Assembly: GCA_965202895.1 (NCBI GenBank)
Contig: OZ241901.1
Span: forward strand, 2,666,001-2,730,000
DNA from: JAJDXW01 sp965202895
Lineage (GTDB): Bacteria > Pseudomonadota > Gammaproteobacteria > HK1
Length of the DNA stretch: 64,000 nucleotides
Direction: 5' to 3'
Position numbers and translations under genes: made by a program
Part shown: in pieces, positions 9,105 to 17,710 of the stretch
Position numbering within the stretch: the first letter of the stretch is position 1
Layout: each line of letters starts with the position of its first letter
The notes under the pieces: generated by a model
The model's database searches: none
What the model was told of the DNA's origin: nothing
The model's input: the letters and a program-made list of their open reading frames with translations, nothing else

Positions 9105-9243
9105 AGGGCTCTCGGGGGGGGGGGCGGGGGCGGCTGGACGGAACGCGCCCCCGGGCAGAGCGGGAGACGGTGCGGCGCGCATCGACGCGGATGGATGGAG
9201 ACGAGCGGCCCGGCGCGGTCGCAACGACACGGGAGCCACGTAC

Positions 9244-10239
9244 ATGAAGACACTCGATCGAAAGCTCGGCGCGATCCTCCGGGGAAGCGGCGCGAGAGCG
9301 GACTTCATCATCGCGGACGCGAAGGACGCGGACATGGGCGGCGGACGCCCCGCCCCCGGGCCCGAGCGCGGCCCCGACGGCCGGCCCCTCGACACGCACC
9401 GGCCGCTCGCCGGGTACCTCGACGAGGTCCGCGCCGTCACCCGGCAGGGCATCGTCGACGTGATGCTCGTCTCGGTCTCGACCCTGGAGCGGATCGGGCG
9501 CGACCTCTTCGCGGCCTCCCGGGTCACCCCCGCGGTGCGGGTCAACGACACGACGGACGTCTGGGGGCCGCGGGGCGGGAGCTACCCCGCCGAGCCGTCG
9601 CGGCCGTTCCGGACCGCTTCGCTCGCGCGGGCGCGCGACCTCGGATGCGACCTCGGCCTCTACTCGATCACCTTCAACAACCGGGTCGAGGACGACCTGC
9701 GGAGCCTGGAGGCGTTCGCCGCCTTCCGCGAGGAGGCCGCCCGCTGCGGGATGCGCTACTTCCTGGAGGTGTTCAACCCCAACGTGGACACCGGCTTCGC
9801 CTCCTGGGAAGAGACCGGCGCATACGTCGGGGACTGCATCCTCCGCGCCCTCGCGGGCCTCACCCGGTCGGAGCGCCCCCGCTTCCTCAAGATCGCCTAC
9901 AACGGCCCGCGTGCGATGTCCGAGCTCTGCTCCTACGACCCCGAGCTCGTCGTCGGGATCCTCGGCGGCGCGGCCGGCACCCACCGGGACACGTTCCAGC
10001 TCCTCGCCGACGCCCAGCGCGACGGGGCCTGGGTGGCCCTGTTCGGGCGCAAGATCAAGCTCGCCGAATCGCCCCTGGAGATGGTCCGGCACATGCGCCG
10101 GGTGGTCGACGGGGAGCTCTCGCCGGCCGCGGCCGTCCGGGAGTACCACGCGGCGATCCGGGAGGGAGGGCTCACCCCCCTCCGCCCGCTCGATGAGGAC
10201 CTCCGGGTCACGGAGCCGGCCCTCGCGCCGGAGGCCTGA
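9244..10239 (+). CDS. Aldolase-like TIM-barrel protein
   Basis: 331 residues beginning MKTLDRKLGAIL. The segments GIVDVMLVSVSTLERIG, CDLGLYSITFNN, YFLEVFNPN, FLKIAYNGPRAM and VVGILGGAAGT look like successive strands and loops of a beta/alpha barrel of the class I aldolase type. A Schiff-base lysine is plausible in FLKIAYNG. I do not recognise a named family, so the reaction is unassigned. The gene is followed after 79 bases by a PfkB-type kinase, the usual pairing of a sugar kinase with an aldolase that cleaves the phosphorylated product. An earlier in-frame ATG at 9076 would run through the repeat element and is rejected. Confidence 0.6.
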   Translation: MKTLDRKLGAILRGSGARADFIIADAKDADMGGGRPAPGPERGPDGRPLDTHRPLAGYLDEVRAVTRQGIVDVMLVSVSTLERIGRDLFAASRVTPAVRVNDTTDVWGPRGGSYPAEPSRPFRTASLARARDLGCDLGLYSITFNNRVEDDLRSLEAFAAFREEAARCGMRYFLEVFNPNVDTGFASWEETGAYVGDCILRALAGLTRSERPRFLKIAYNGPRAMSELCSYDPELVVGILGGAAGTHRDTFQLLADAQRDGAWVALFGRKIKLAESPLEMVRHMRRVVDGELSPAAAVREYHAAIREGGLTPLRPLDEDLRVTEPALAPEA

Positions 10240-10318
10240 GCGGCGGGGCCGGGAGAGGGATCCGGAAGACGGGTCCGGGGAGACGGACCGGAGGGCGGAG
10301 CGGAAGAAGGCGAAGCGA

Positions 10319-11350
10319 ATGGCGGAGCGAAGCGGGATCCTGACCTTCGGGTCGTTCATCACCGATCACAACATGGCGATCGAGTGCTATCCCCCGGAGG
10401 ATCGGGCGACCTTCATCACCTCCCGGCAGCTCGCGGCGGGGGGACCGGGCTACAACATCGCGGCGAACCTGCGCCGCCTCGACCCTTCCCTGCGGGTCGA
10501 GTGCCAGGGTCTCCTCGGCGACGACGAGAACGGCCGGGTGGTCCTCGACGCGCTCGCCCGGCACGGGATCCCGCGGGACGGGATGACCCTCACCCGGGAG
10601 GCGCCGCAGATCTACGTGCAGGTCATGACCTCGGAGGCGAACGGGCGGCGGACCTTCTTCTGCTTCCGGGGGTGCGCCGACCTGCTGGACGAGGACCACG
10701 TGGACCCGGGCGCGTCGCGGGGCCGGATCTTCCACGTCGGGGCGCCCGGGCTCCACCGGCGCCTGGACCGGCCCGATCCGGGGGGCGGCAACGGCTGGAC
10801 GCGGGCCCTCGCCCGGGCGCGCGAGCTCGGCTTCCGCACCAACATGGAGATGGCGAGCCTTGAGGCCGACGTCATCCGGCCCATCGTGCTCCCCTGCCTG
10901 CCGCTCCTCGACAGCCTCGTCATCAACGACCTCGAGGGCGCGGCGGTGAGCGGGATCGAGCTTCGTCCGGGCGGTGCGCTCGACTGGGCGGCGGCGGGCC
11001 GGGCGTGCCGGCGGCTGCGCGAGCTCGGGGTGCGGCAGGTCGCCGCCATCCACTTCCCGGAGGGGGCGGTCGCGGTCGACGAGGCGGGGGTCCTCCACGC
11101 CCAGCCTTCCGTGCGGTGGCCCGATTCGCGCATCGTGAGCGCGGTGGGGGCGGGCGACGCCTTCGCGGCCGGACTCGTCTACGGCCTGCACGAAGGCTGG
11201 CCGGTGGCGCGGGGCCTGCGGCTCGCGGTGTCCGTCGCCGCGGTCTGCCTCGGCAGCCTCGACACCAACGGCGCCATCGGCACATGGCAGGCGTGCGAGG
11301 CGGAGACCGCGCCCTTCGGCTACCGCGCGGCGCCCCCGCCCATCCCATGA
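10319..11350 (+). CDS. PfkB-family carbohydrate kinase
   Basis: 343 residues. The N-terminal segment GSFITDHNMAIE and the glycine-rich AAGGPGYNIAANLRRL form the sugar-binding start typical of ribokinase/PfkB proteins. The C-terminal signature GAGDAFAAG near residue 278 holds the catalytic aspartate and the anion hole. These cytosolic enzymes phosphorylate sugars or nucleosides with ATP. Pairing with the upstream barrel protein suggests a two-step kinase-aldolase route for a carbohydrate brought in by one of the nearby ABC importers. The substrate is unknown. Confidence 0.85.
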   Translation: MAERSGILTFGSFITDHNMAIECYPPEDRATFITSRQLAAGGPGYNIAANLRRLDPSLRVECQGLLGDDENGRVVLDALARHGIPRDGMTLTREAPQIYVQVMTSEANGRRTFFCFRGCADLLDEDHVDPGASRGRIFHVGAPGLHRRLDRPDPGGGNGWTRALARARELGFRTNMEMASLEADVIRPIVLPCLPLLDSLVINDLEGAAVSGIELRPGGALDWAAAGRACRRLRELGVRQVAAIHFPEGAVAVDEAGVLHAQPSVRWPDSRIVSAVGAGDAFAAGLVYGLHEGWPVARGLRLAVSVAAVCLGSLDTNGAIGTWQACEAETAPFGYRAAPPPIP

Positions 11351-11662
11351 CCGGCCGCCGCCCCCATCCCGTCCGAACACGAAGTGCGCCCCGTAGCCGA
11401 GCGCGGGGACCGGGCTGCTACGGGGGCAGCCATCCAACCGGACCAAGCCGACTCGACCACCGTGGCCCACACACGGAATTACTGCCTCCCCCGACCTTGG
11501 TCCCGGCGAACGGCGGCGCCCCGACCGGCGAGCGCATCGGAGAGACCGCCGCCGGGGCGCCGTCGGGCCGGCGCGGCTCCGCCCATACCGTTCGCACCGG
11601 TGATCGGACCGGCGCGGGATGAGCGGGGTGGGTACGGGTCGGCCCGCGGACGCGCCTCGGGG
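11351..11662. other. Intergenic region with stem-loop after the kinase gene
   Basis: 312 bases between convergent genes. The inverted repeat CCCCGTAGC (11389-11397) and GCTACGGGG (11417-11425) flanks a 19-base loop 39 bases after the kinase stop and could end transcription. No run of T follows, so the terminator role is uncertain. I see no gene in the remainder. Confidence 0.4.
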
Positions 11663-12475
11663 TCAGGAGGAGGCCGCCGTCGAAGGAGCCCTGGAACGAT
11701 CCCGGGCTCCGTTCCGGTCGGCCGGCTCTCCGGACGGAAGGTAGGACGCCGCCTCCTCCCGCACCCGCACGCTGTCCCGCTGCCGCCGGCGCACGATCCG
11801 GGTCACTGCCTCCGTCTGTTCGTCGCGGGTCGGGCTGAAGCGCACACCTTCCACCGCCTCGCACACGTCGCTCGGCGTGAGCCCCTCCAGCACCACCGAC
11901 GCATCGAGCCGGTGCGCCGCCCTGCCGGGACGGAGCGCAAGGAACTCCACCCGCAGCTCCCTCGTGCCCTTGCGGCCGTGCAGCCGCCACATTTCGCGCA
12001 CCCCCATCTCGCCGTAGCGTTCGGCCTTCCCCTCGTCGGCGTGCGTGATCTCGACCTCCACCACCAGGTCCGGCGCGACGCGCTCGAACCAGGCGTCGGC
12101 CGCCGCCTCCCCTTCGGCGAGGGCCGCGAGATAGCCCCGGGCCCGCTCGCCCACGTAGAACTCGCAGTCCGGCTCCATTCCCGTACCGGGCGGCTCGTCC
12201 TCCTTGCGCACCCGGGCGCTGCGCAACCCCCTCGCCGCGCCGGTGAGGACACTGCCCGCGGCCCCCACGATCTGGTCGAGGATCCCGGACAGGTCGTCAT
12301 GCAGGCGCGAGGGCGCCATCAGGGTGATGATCCCGCGCACCGGGTCGAGGCAGACCCGGCTGAAGCAGCGGTTCCAGTCGACGGCGGCGAGCGCGGCGAC
12401 GGTCTCGGCGTCGGCGCGGAGGATGTGGAAGGTGGAGCCGAGCGGCCCCTCGATCATGGTGGCAGGAGCGTTCAT
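11663..12475 (-). CDS. Uma2-family (DUF820) PD-(D/E)xK nuclease-fold protein
   Basis: 270 residues. The middle part contains GMEPDCEFYVG and APDLVVEVEITHAD, the conserved ...PD...VxVExxS-like core of the Uma2 family, a restriction-endonuclease fold that is abundant in cyanobacteria and some proteobacteria, mostly of unknown role. The C-terminal 60 residues are arginine-rich and probably disordered. It is a single gene between the kinase and an ABC operon, with the lone palindrome (copy C) upstream. Function is not established for the family. Confidence 0.75.
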   Translation of the reverse strand: MNAPATMIEGPLGSTFHILRADAETVAALAAVDWNRCFSRVCLDPVRGIITLMAPSRLHDDLSGILDQIVGAAGSVLTGAARGLRSARVRKEDEPPGTGMEPDCEFYVGERARGYLAALAEGEAAADAWFERVAPDLVVEVEITHADEGKAERYGEMGVREMWRLHGRKGTRELRVEFLALRPGRAAHRLDASVVLEGLTPSDVCEAVEGVRFSPTRDEQTEAVTRIVRRRQRDSVRVREEAASYLPSGEPADRNGARDRSRAPSTAASS

Positions 12476-12617
12476 GGCGGATGCGCCTCCGGTATGGACC
12501 AGCGGGCCGGCCGCCGCAAACCGCCCGCCCGCAGTATAGCCCACCGCGGGCCGGTCCCGATCCCGAGGCATGTGCGCCGTGGGGTTTCCGCCAAGCCTGC
12601 CTCTCGCGAACGCTCTT

Positions 12618-12719
12618 GGGCACGGCGTCCTGGGAACGCTTGTGTCCCGCCCGCACGGGGGCGAAGCCCCCGGAAATGAGAATGCGGGGGGACACAAGCG
12701 TTCCCAGGACGCCGTGCCC
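12618..12719. repeat. Lone palindrome related to the dispersed element (copy C)
   Basis: A perfect 31-base inverted repeat (arms 12618-12648 and 12689-12719) whose arms contain GTCCTGGGAACGCTTGTG, as in the arms of the full copies. The outer ends of the element are absent. The loop differs and holds its own small hairpin, CGGGGGC/GCCCCCG around 12656-12672. It lies in the 423-base gap between the divergent Uma2 and ABC operon genes. The remaining sequence up to 12898 presumably carries the ABC promoter, but no clear box is visible. Confidence 0.8.
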
Positions 12720-12898
12720 GTGCAAGCAGCTCCGTGGCGTGAGACGGCCCCGACCCGGCCGGACCGCCGGTTGCAATCCGCCAGGCGCTTGGGTAGGTTC
12801 GATGAGACGCCGGGGCGGCCCCGCACGCGGCGGACCCGGCCGGACTCCCGCGCCCTCGCGCCCCGCGAAGGGCGTATGACAACAACGAGGAACAGCCC

Positions 12899-14545
12899 AT
12901 GAAGACGAGCCATCTCTCGACCGGATTGGCGGCCGCGGCCGCCCTCGGCCTCGCGTCGGCGTCGTTCGCCGGCGACGCCGTCGACTGGAACGCCGACGGC
13001 ACCGTCTCGTTCAAGCTCGGCGAGACCTACGACGACACCGTGATCACCGTCCCGGCCGCCGACCTCGGCGCGCTCATCCAGGAGGGCGAGCAGCCCTTCG
13101 CGGGCGCGGAGATCACCGTCTCGACCCTCGCGAGCGGCCCCAAGGGCGGCATCTCCGGCCCCCTCCACGCCTTCCGCCCGGTATGGGAGGAGCTGACTGG
13201 CGGCAAGGTGACCATCGTCGAGCTGCCCTACGCCGAGGCGTACTCGAAGATGCTGCTCGACGTGCGCAACGGCACCGGCGAGTACGACGGCTTCATCGTC
13301 GGCGCGTTCTGGTACGGCGACATCGCCCCGCAGGGCTACGCCTACCCGATCGACGACCTCATCGCCTCCGGCGACCATCCGAAGTGGTCCTACGACGTCA
13401 TGCCCGATTCCCTCCGCGCCCTGCACACCTGGGAGGGCGAGGGCTTCGGGGTCCTCAACGACGCCGACGGCCAGGTGCTCTACTACCGCAAGAGCGCGCT
13501 GACGGACCCGGCCCATGCCGCCGCGTTCAAGTCGGAGTACGGCTACGACCTGCCGGCCCCGCCCCGGACCTGGCAGCAGCTTCTCGACGCCGCCAACTAC
13601 TTCAACGGCAAGAACTGGGACGCGAACGACGACGAGCCCGACAGCGGCATGGTGCTCCATCTCAAGGTCGGCGAGCAGGGCCACTACCACTTCCAGTCGC
13701 TCTCCGCCTCGTTCGCGGTGACCCCGGGACCGGAGGTCACCCGGCACCACAACGTGTACTGGTTCGACCCGACGAACATGAAGCCGCTCATCGACAGCCC
13801 GGGCCACGTGAAGGCGCTCGAGTTCCTGGTGGACCTCCACAAGACCGGGCCGCAGGCGCAGGTGGGCTGGGCCCTCGGCGAGGCGTGGGACTACTTCCTG
13901 CGCGGCAAGGCGGTGTTCGTCTTCAGTTGGGGGGACGTCGGCTCGCTCTGCCAGGACACCGCCCGCTCGAAGATCCAGGGCGACTGCGCGTCCGCGATGC
14001 TGCCCGCCTCCGAGGAGTACTACGACCACGCGGCGGGCAGCTTCGTGAAGGCGGAGAACCCGGTCGCGGTCGGGAACACCACCGGCGGCTCCTGGCACGG
14101 GGTGGTCTCGGCCTTCTCCGCGAACCCGGAGGCGACCTTCTCGTTCTGGTCCCTCATGGCGATGAAGGAGGTGTCGCTCTGGAACTCGCAGTTCGGCTGG
14201 ACGGGGGTGGACCCGGGCTACAGCTACCAGTTCCTGAAGCCGCTCGGCGAGGCGACGGTGGAGGAGTACGTAGCGGCCGGCTGGGACGCGGAGGACGTCA
14301 AGACCTACACCCAGGCCTACTACGACACCTTCTACGCCGACACGATCCTCACCTACCTCCGGATCCCCGGCACCTTCGAGTACTGGGACGTCCTCGACAA
14401 GAACCTCTCGGCGACGATGAGCGGCGAGCTGACCCCGCAGGAGGCCCTCGAGCGGACGGCCGCGACGTGGGAAGGCATCACCGACCGGCTCGGCCGCGAC
14501 TCGCAGCTCGAGTACTACCAGGACGCCATCGGCTACGGAGGCTGA
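12899..14545 (+). CDS. ABC importer substrate-binding protein (carbohydrate type)
   Basis: 548 residues with a signal peptide (MKTSHLSTGLAAAAALGL, then ASA-type cleavage before GDAVDW). The length and features such as GEYDGFIVGAFWYGD, GFGVLNDADGQVLYYRK and the C-terminal LGRDSQ fit family 1 extracellular solute-binding proteins for sugars or polyols. It should bind its ligand in the periplasm and deliver it to the two permeases downstream. A strong stem-loop follows the stop at 14565-14600, which may let this gene be expressed above its permeases. The ligand is unknown. Confidence 0.87.
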   Translation: MKTSHLSTGLAAAAALGLASASFAGDAVDWNADGTVSFKLGETYDDTVITVPAADLGALIQEGEQPFAGAEITVSTLASGPKGGISGPLHAFRPVWEELTGGKVTIVELPYAEAYSKMLLDVRNGTGEYDGFIVGAFWYGDIAPQGYAYPIDDLIASGDHPKWSYDVMPDSLRALHTWEGEGFGVLNDADGQVLYYRKSALTDPAHAAAFKSEYGYDLPAPPRTWQQLLDAANYFNGKNWDANDDEPDSGMVLHLKVGEQGHYHFQSLSASFAVTPGPEVTRHHNVYWFDPTNMKPLIDSPGHVKALEFLVDLHKTGPQAQVGWALGEAWDYFLRGKAVFVFSWGDVGSLCQDTARSKIQGDCASAMLPASEEYYDHAAGSFVKAENPVAVGNTTGGSWHGVVSAFSANPEATFSFWSLMAMKEVSLWNSQFGWTGVDPGYSYQFLKPLGEATVEEYVAAGWDAEDVKTYTQAYYDTFYADTILTYLRIPGTFEYWDVLDKNLSATMSGELTPQEALERTAATWEGITDRLGRDSQLEYYQDAIGYGG

Positions 14546-14564
14546 TCCGGCGGGTCCGCCGCAC

Positions 14565-14600
14565 GTCCGGGGAGCGGGGCGGCCGCCCCGCCCCCCGGAC
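14565..14600 (+). terminator. Intercistronic stem-loop after the binding-protein gene
   Basis: GTCCGGGG and GCGGGGCGG on the left pair with CCGCCCCGC and CCCCGGAC on the right with one interruption. It begins about 20 bases after the stop and lies 105 bases before the first permease. In importer operons such hairpins often protect the binding-protein message or attenuate read-through; here that role is inferred. Confidence 0.55.
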
Positions 14601-14704
14601 ACGGCGTCCGCCCCGCGGCGGCCCGGCCCCCGAGGCCGCCGCGGCTCCACCCGCCCCGCGCGCGGGCCGAATCGTCGGCCCCGCACCCTGACCGGGCCTG
14701 AACC

Positions 14705-15652
14705 ATGCGCTGGACGAGCAGGGCGCGATTCCTCTTTCTAGCCCCGGCGGTGGTCTGGGTGCTCGCGTTCACCGTCTTCCCGCTCGGCTACTCCCTCTAC
14801 ATCGCCTTCCTGAAGATCGAGAGCAAGACCGAGATCACCCGCGAACGGGTCCCGATGTTCGACAAGGATGGCGCCCCGGTGATGCTCGCCAACGGCAAGC
14901 AGCGGATGCGCACCATCATCCACAAGGAGCAGGTGTCCACCACCACCTTCGAAGGGCTCAAGAACTTCCGGCGCATCTTCAACGACCCCCAGGTCGGGAC
15001 CTCGGTGCGGATCACCCTGACCTTCATCCTCTCCTCGGTCGGCATCGAGCTCGTGCTCGGCTTCCTGCTCGCGGTCCTGTTCAACCGCCATCTCGCGGGG
15101 CGCGCGGCCATGCGCGCGATCATGATCCTGCCGATCTTCGCGACCCCGCTCGCGGCCGGCTACCTCTTCTTCACCATCCTGTACGAGGAGGGCGGGCCGC
15201 TCGGCTTCCTCGGGTTCCCGTTCCTGTCGGACCCGGACTGGGCCCTCGCGAGCGTCATCTTCGTCGACGTCTGGCAATGGACGCCGTTCTGCTTCCTCGT
15301 CTTCCTCGCCGCCCTCCAGTCGGTGCCGGACGAGCTCTACGAGGCGGCGGTGGTGGACGGGGCGAACGGCTGGCAGCTCCTCCGGATGGTGCTGCTCCCG
15401 GTGCTCGGGAACACGATCGTCATCGTCCTCCTGCTGCGGCTCGCGGAGGCCCTCAAGCTCTTCGACATCCCCTTCGCATTGACCGGAGGGGGGCCGGGAA
15501 TCGCGACCCAGTCGTACTCGTTCCTCGCCTTCCGGACCGGGATCCGCTTCTTCGACCTCGGCTATGCGAGCGCGCTCTGCTACGGGCTCCTCATCACCGT
15601 CATGATCGTCATCATGCTGACGTTCCGGCGGCTGCGGGACACCTATGGCTGA
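14705..15652 (+). CDS. ABC importer permease (MalF/UgpA type)
   Basis: 315 residues with an N-terminal helix (FLFLAPAVVWVLAFTVFPLG), a loop of about 70 residues with KIESKTEIT, and five further helices. The EAA loop that contacts the ATPase is visible as EAAVVDGANGWQLLRMVLLP. It pairs with the next permease to form the membrane channel. Its stop lies inside the 12-base tandem repeat at the start of the next gene, so the two reading frames overlap by 8 bases and are translationally coupled. Confidence 0.9.
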   Translation: MRWTSRARFLFLAPAVVWVLAFTVFPLGYSLYIAFLKIESKTEITRERVPMFDKDGAPVMLANGKQRMRTIIHKEQVSTTTFEGLKNFRRIFNDPQVGTSVRITLTFILSSVGIELVLGFLLAVLFNRHLAGRAAMRAIMILPIFATPLAAGYLFFTILYEEGGPLGFLGFPFLSDPDWALASVIFVDVWQWTPFCFLVFLAALQSVPDELYEAAVVDGANGWQLLRMVLLPVLGNTIVIVLLLRLAEALKLFDIPFALTGGGPGIATQSYSFLAFRTGIRFFDLGYASALCYGLLITVMIVIMLTFRRLRDTYG

Positions 15653-16553
15653 TCGGGGGGCTGATCGGGGGGCTGATCGGGGGGCCGACCGGGGAGCGGG
15701 CGCGCGGCTTCCCGGGCAACGCGGATTCGGCGAATCGCTCCTGTGGGTCGCCGCGGTCTGCGTGACCCTGCTGTTCTTCTTCCCGTTCTACTGGGCCATG
15801 TCCCAGGGGCTCCGCAACCCGATCGACACCTTCACCGTATCCGGGCTCGGGGTGCCCTGGCTCAGCTTCGAGCCCACCCTCGACAACTGGGTGACCCAGC
15901 TCTCGTCCCCCGAGTCGCGGCGGGCGCTCGCGAACAGCACGGTGGTGTCGGTCTCCGCCGCCGTCCTCGCCCTCGCGCTCGGGACTCCCGCCGCCTACGC
16001 CCTCGCGCGCTTCCGCTTCCGCCGGATCCCGAACAAGGACATCACGATCTGGTTCCTCTCGCAGCGCGTCCTCCCCCCGGTCGCGACCGTGATCCCCTTC
16101 TACCTCGTCATGCGCGCGCTCGGCCTCCTCGACACCCAGCTCGCCCTCATCCTCGTCAACGCCACCTTCGTCCTGCCCTTCGCGGTCGTCATCCTGCGCC
16201 AGACCTTCCTCGACCTGCCCCTGGAGCTCGAGGAGGCGGTCCTCGTCGACGGCGGCAGCTACCGGACCGCCTTCGCGCGGGTGGCCCTCCCCCTCGCGGC
16301 GCCCAGCATCGCGGCGACCGCGCTCATCTCGTTCGCCTTCTCCTGGAACGAGTTCCTGTTCGCGATCACCCTCTCCAGCCGGGACAGCCTCACCATCCCG
16401 GTCCACATCGCGGGCTCGGTCGACACGCGCGGCGTCCAATTCTGGTTCATGGCGGTGCGGGCGCTCATCGCCATGGTCCCGCCGGTGCTGATCGCCCTCC
16501 TCGCCCAGCGCTACATCGTGCGCGGCCTCACCCTGGGGGCGGTGAAGGGCTGA
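15645..16553 (+). CDS. ABC importer permease (MalG/UgpE type)
   Basis: 302 residues. The first 20 residues are a repeat of Ala-Asp-Arg-Gly encoded by a 12-base tandem repeat. The first helix follows (LLWVAAVCVTLLFFFPFYW). The EAA motif is EEAVLVDGGSYRTAFARVALP, and the C-terminus YIVRGLTLGAVKG is typical of the MalG family. With the preceding permease it completes the membrane part of this importer. No ATPase gene is on this strand; the ATPase encoded on the opposite strand just downstream (16614-17693) may serve it. Confidence 0.9.
   Translation: MADRGADRGADRGADRGAGARLPGQRGFGESLLWVAAVCVTLLFFFPFYWAMSQGLRNPIDTFTVSGLGVPWLSFEPTLDNWVTQLSSPESRRALANSTVVSVSAAVLALALGTPAAYALARFRFRRIPNKDITIWFLSQRVLPPVATVIPFYLVMRALGLLDTQLALILVNATFVLPFAVVILRQTFLDLPLELEEAVLVDGGSYRTAFARVALPLAAPSIAATALISFAFSWNEFLFAITLSSRDSLTIPVHIAGSVDTRGVQFWFMAVRALIAMVPPVLIALLAQRYIVRGLTLGAVKG
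15648..15695 (+). repeat. 12-bp tandem repeat across a gene junction
   Basis: Three exact copies of GCTGATCGGGGG plus a fourth variant (GCCGACCGGGGA). They hold the stop of the upstream permease and encode the first Ala-Asp-Arg-Gly units of the next one. The length is in frame for the downstream gene, so copy-number change would alter only the N-terminal tail. Confidence 0.85.
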
Positions 16554-16613
16554 TCGCGGAAGGGGCCGCCCGCGGTGCGGCCCGCGGCGCGGCGCCGAGA
16601 CCCGCCGGCCCCG

Positions 16614-17693
16614 TCAGCCGGCCGGCAGCGCTACCCGGGCCCCCGGAACGAGGGCCCCGCTCTCCCGGTCGAACAGCAGGGAGTCCTCCGGCCGGAAGCC
16701 GATCCGAACCGTGTCGCCGACCGCGAAACGCACCCCGGCGCCGCCCTCCAGCACCCGCACCCCGCCCATCGCCGTCTCGACGAGATAGAGGGTCTCGCGC
16801 CCCATCGGCTCGACCTGATCGACCCGGCCGGCGAGCCCGTGCGAGTCGAAGCGCAGGTGCTCGGGGCGGATCCCGAGGACCACCTCACCCGCCGCGCCGG
16901 CTCCTTCCCCCGCGGGTTCGAGACGAAGACCGTTGACGACGACCCCTCCCCCTTCCACCCTCCCGGACAGCACGTTGATCGGTGGGGCGCCCACGAAGCC
17001 CGCGACGAACAGGCTCGCGGGGCGCGCGTAGAGCTCGGCCGGGGCCGCCACCTGCTCGATACGGCCCTTCGACATGCACACGATGCGGTCCGCCATCGTC
17101 GTCGCCTCGACCTGATCGTGGGTGACGAGGATCGTCGTCACCCCGAGCTGGCGCTGGAGGCGCTTGATCTCCGTGCGCATGGTCAGGCGCAGGGTCGCGT
17201 CGAGGTTGGAGAGGGGCTCGTCGAGCAGCAGGAGCTGGGGCTCCTTGACGAGGGCCCGCGCGAGCGCGACCCGCTGCTGCTGGCCGCCCGACATCTCGCC
17301 GGGCCGGCGGTCGAGGAGATCGCCCACCTGGACGAGCCCGGCGATCGCCTCGATCCGGCGCCGGGCCTCCGCGTCCGGGACCTTCTTGAACCGGAGCGGG
17401 AAGGCGATGTTCTCGCGCACGCTCATGTGGGGGTAGAGCGCGTAGGACTGGAACACGATCCCGACGTTGCGGTCCCTCGACTCGACCTCGTTCACGACCG
17501 AGCCGTCGAAGCGCATCGTCCCGGCCGAGGGCGCATAGATCCCGGCCAGCATGAACAGGGTCGTCGACTTCCCGCAGCCCGAGGGGCCGAGGACGGCGAC
17601 GAACTCGCCGTCCTCGATCACGAGGTCCATGTGCTCGACCGCGACGACCCCTCCCCACTCCTTGCGGATCCCGGAGAGCTCGATCCTCGCCAC
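16614..17693 (-). CDS. ABC importer ATP-binding protein (MalK/UgpC type)
   Basis: 359 residues from a GTG start. Walker A is GPSGCGKST at 36-44, the Q-loop is in IVFQSYALYP, the signature is MSGGQQQR, Walker B is LLLLDEP and the switch is THDQ. A C-terminal OB-like regulatory domain (GIRPEHL, GFRPEDS) marks the sugar-importer subfamily. It is the last gene of the minus-strand importer, 17 bases after the permease. As the only ATPase between two convergent importers it may energise both. Confidence 0.93.
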   Translation of the reverse strand: MARIELSGIRKEWGGVVAVEHMDLVIEDGEFVAVLGPSGCGKSTTLFMLAGIYAPSAGTMRFDGSVVNEVESRDRNVGIVFQSYALYPHMSVRENIAFPLRFKKVPDAEARRRIEAIAGLVQVGDLLDRRPGEMSGGQQQRVALARALVKEPQLLLLDEPLSNLDATLRLTMRTEIKRLQRQLGVTTILVTHDQVEATTMADRIVCMSKGRIEQVAAPAELYARPASLFVAGFVGAPPINVLSGRVEGGGVVVNGLRLEPAGEGAGAAGEVVLGIRPEHLRFDSHGLAGRVDQVEPMGRETLYLVETAMGGVRVLEGGAGVRFAVGDTVRIGFRPEDSLLFDRESGALVPGARVALPAG

Positions 17694-17710
17694 GGCCGCC
17701 CGCCCCGCTC

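Noticed and set aside
9076..9243. Upstream in-frame start for the aldolase-like protein
   Set aside because: It would translate the repeat element and a glycine-rich tract; the ATG at 9244 begins a protein-like sequence.
15648..15695. CRISPR-like repeats
   Set aside because: Units are 12 bases, contiguous and in coding sequence, with no spacers.
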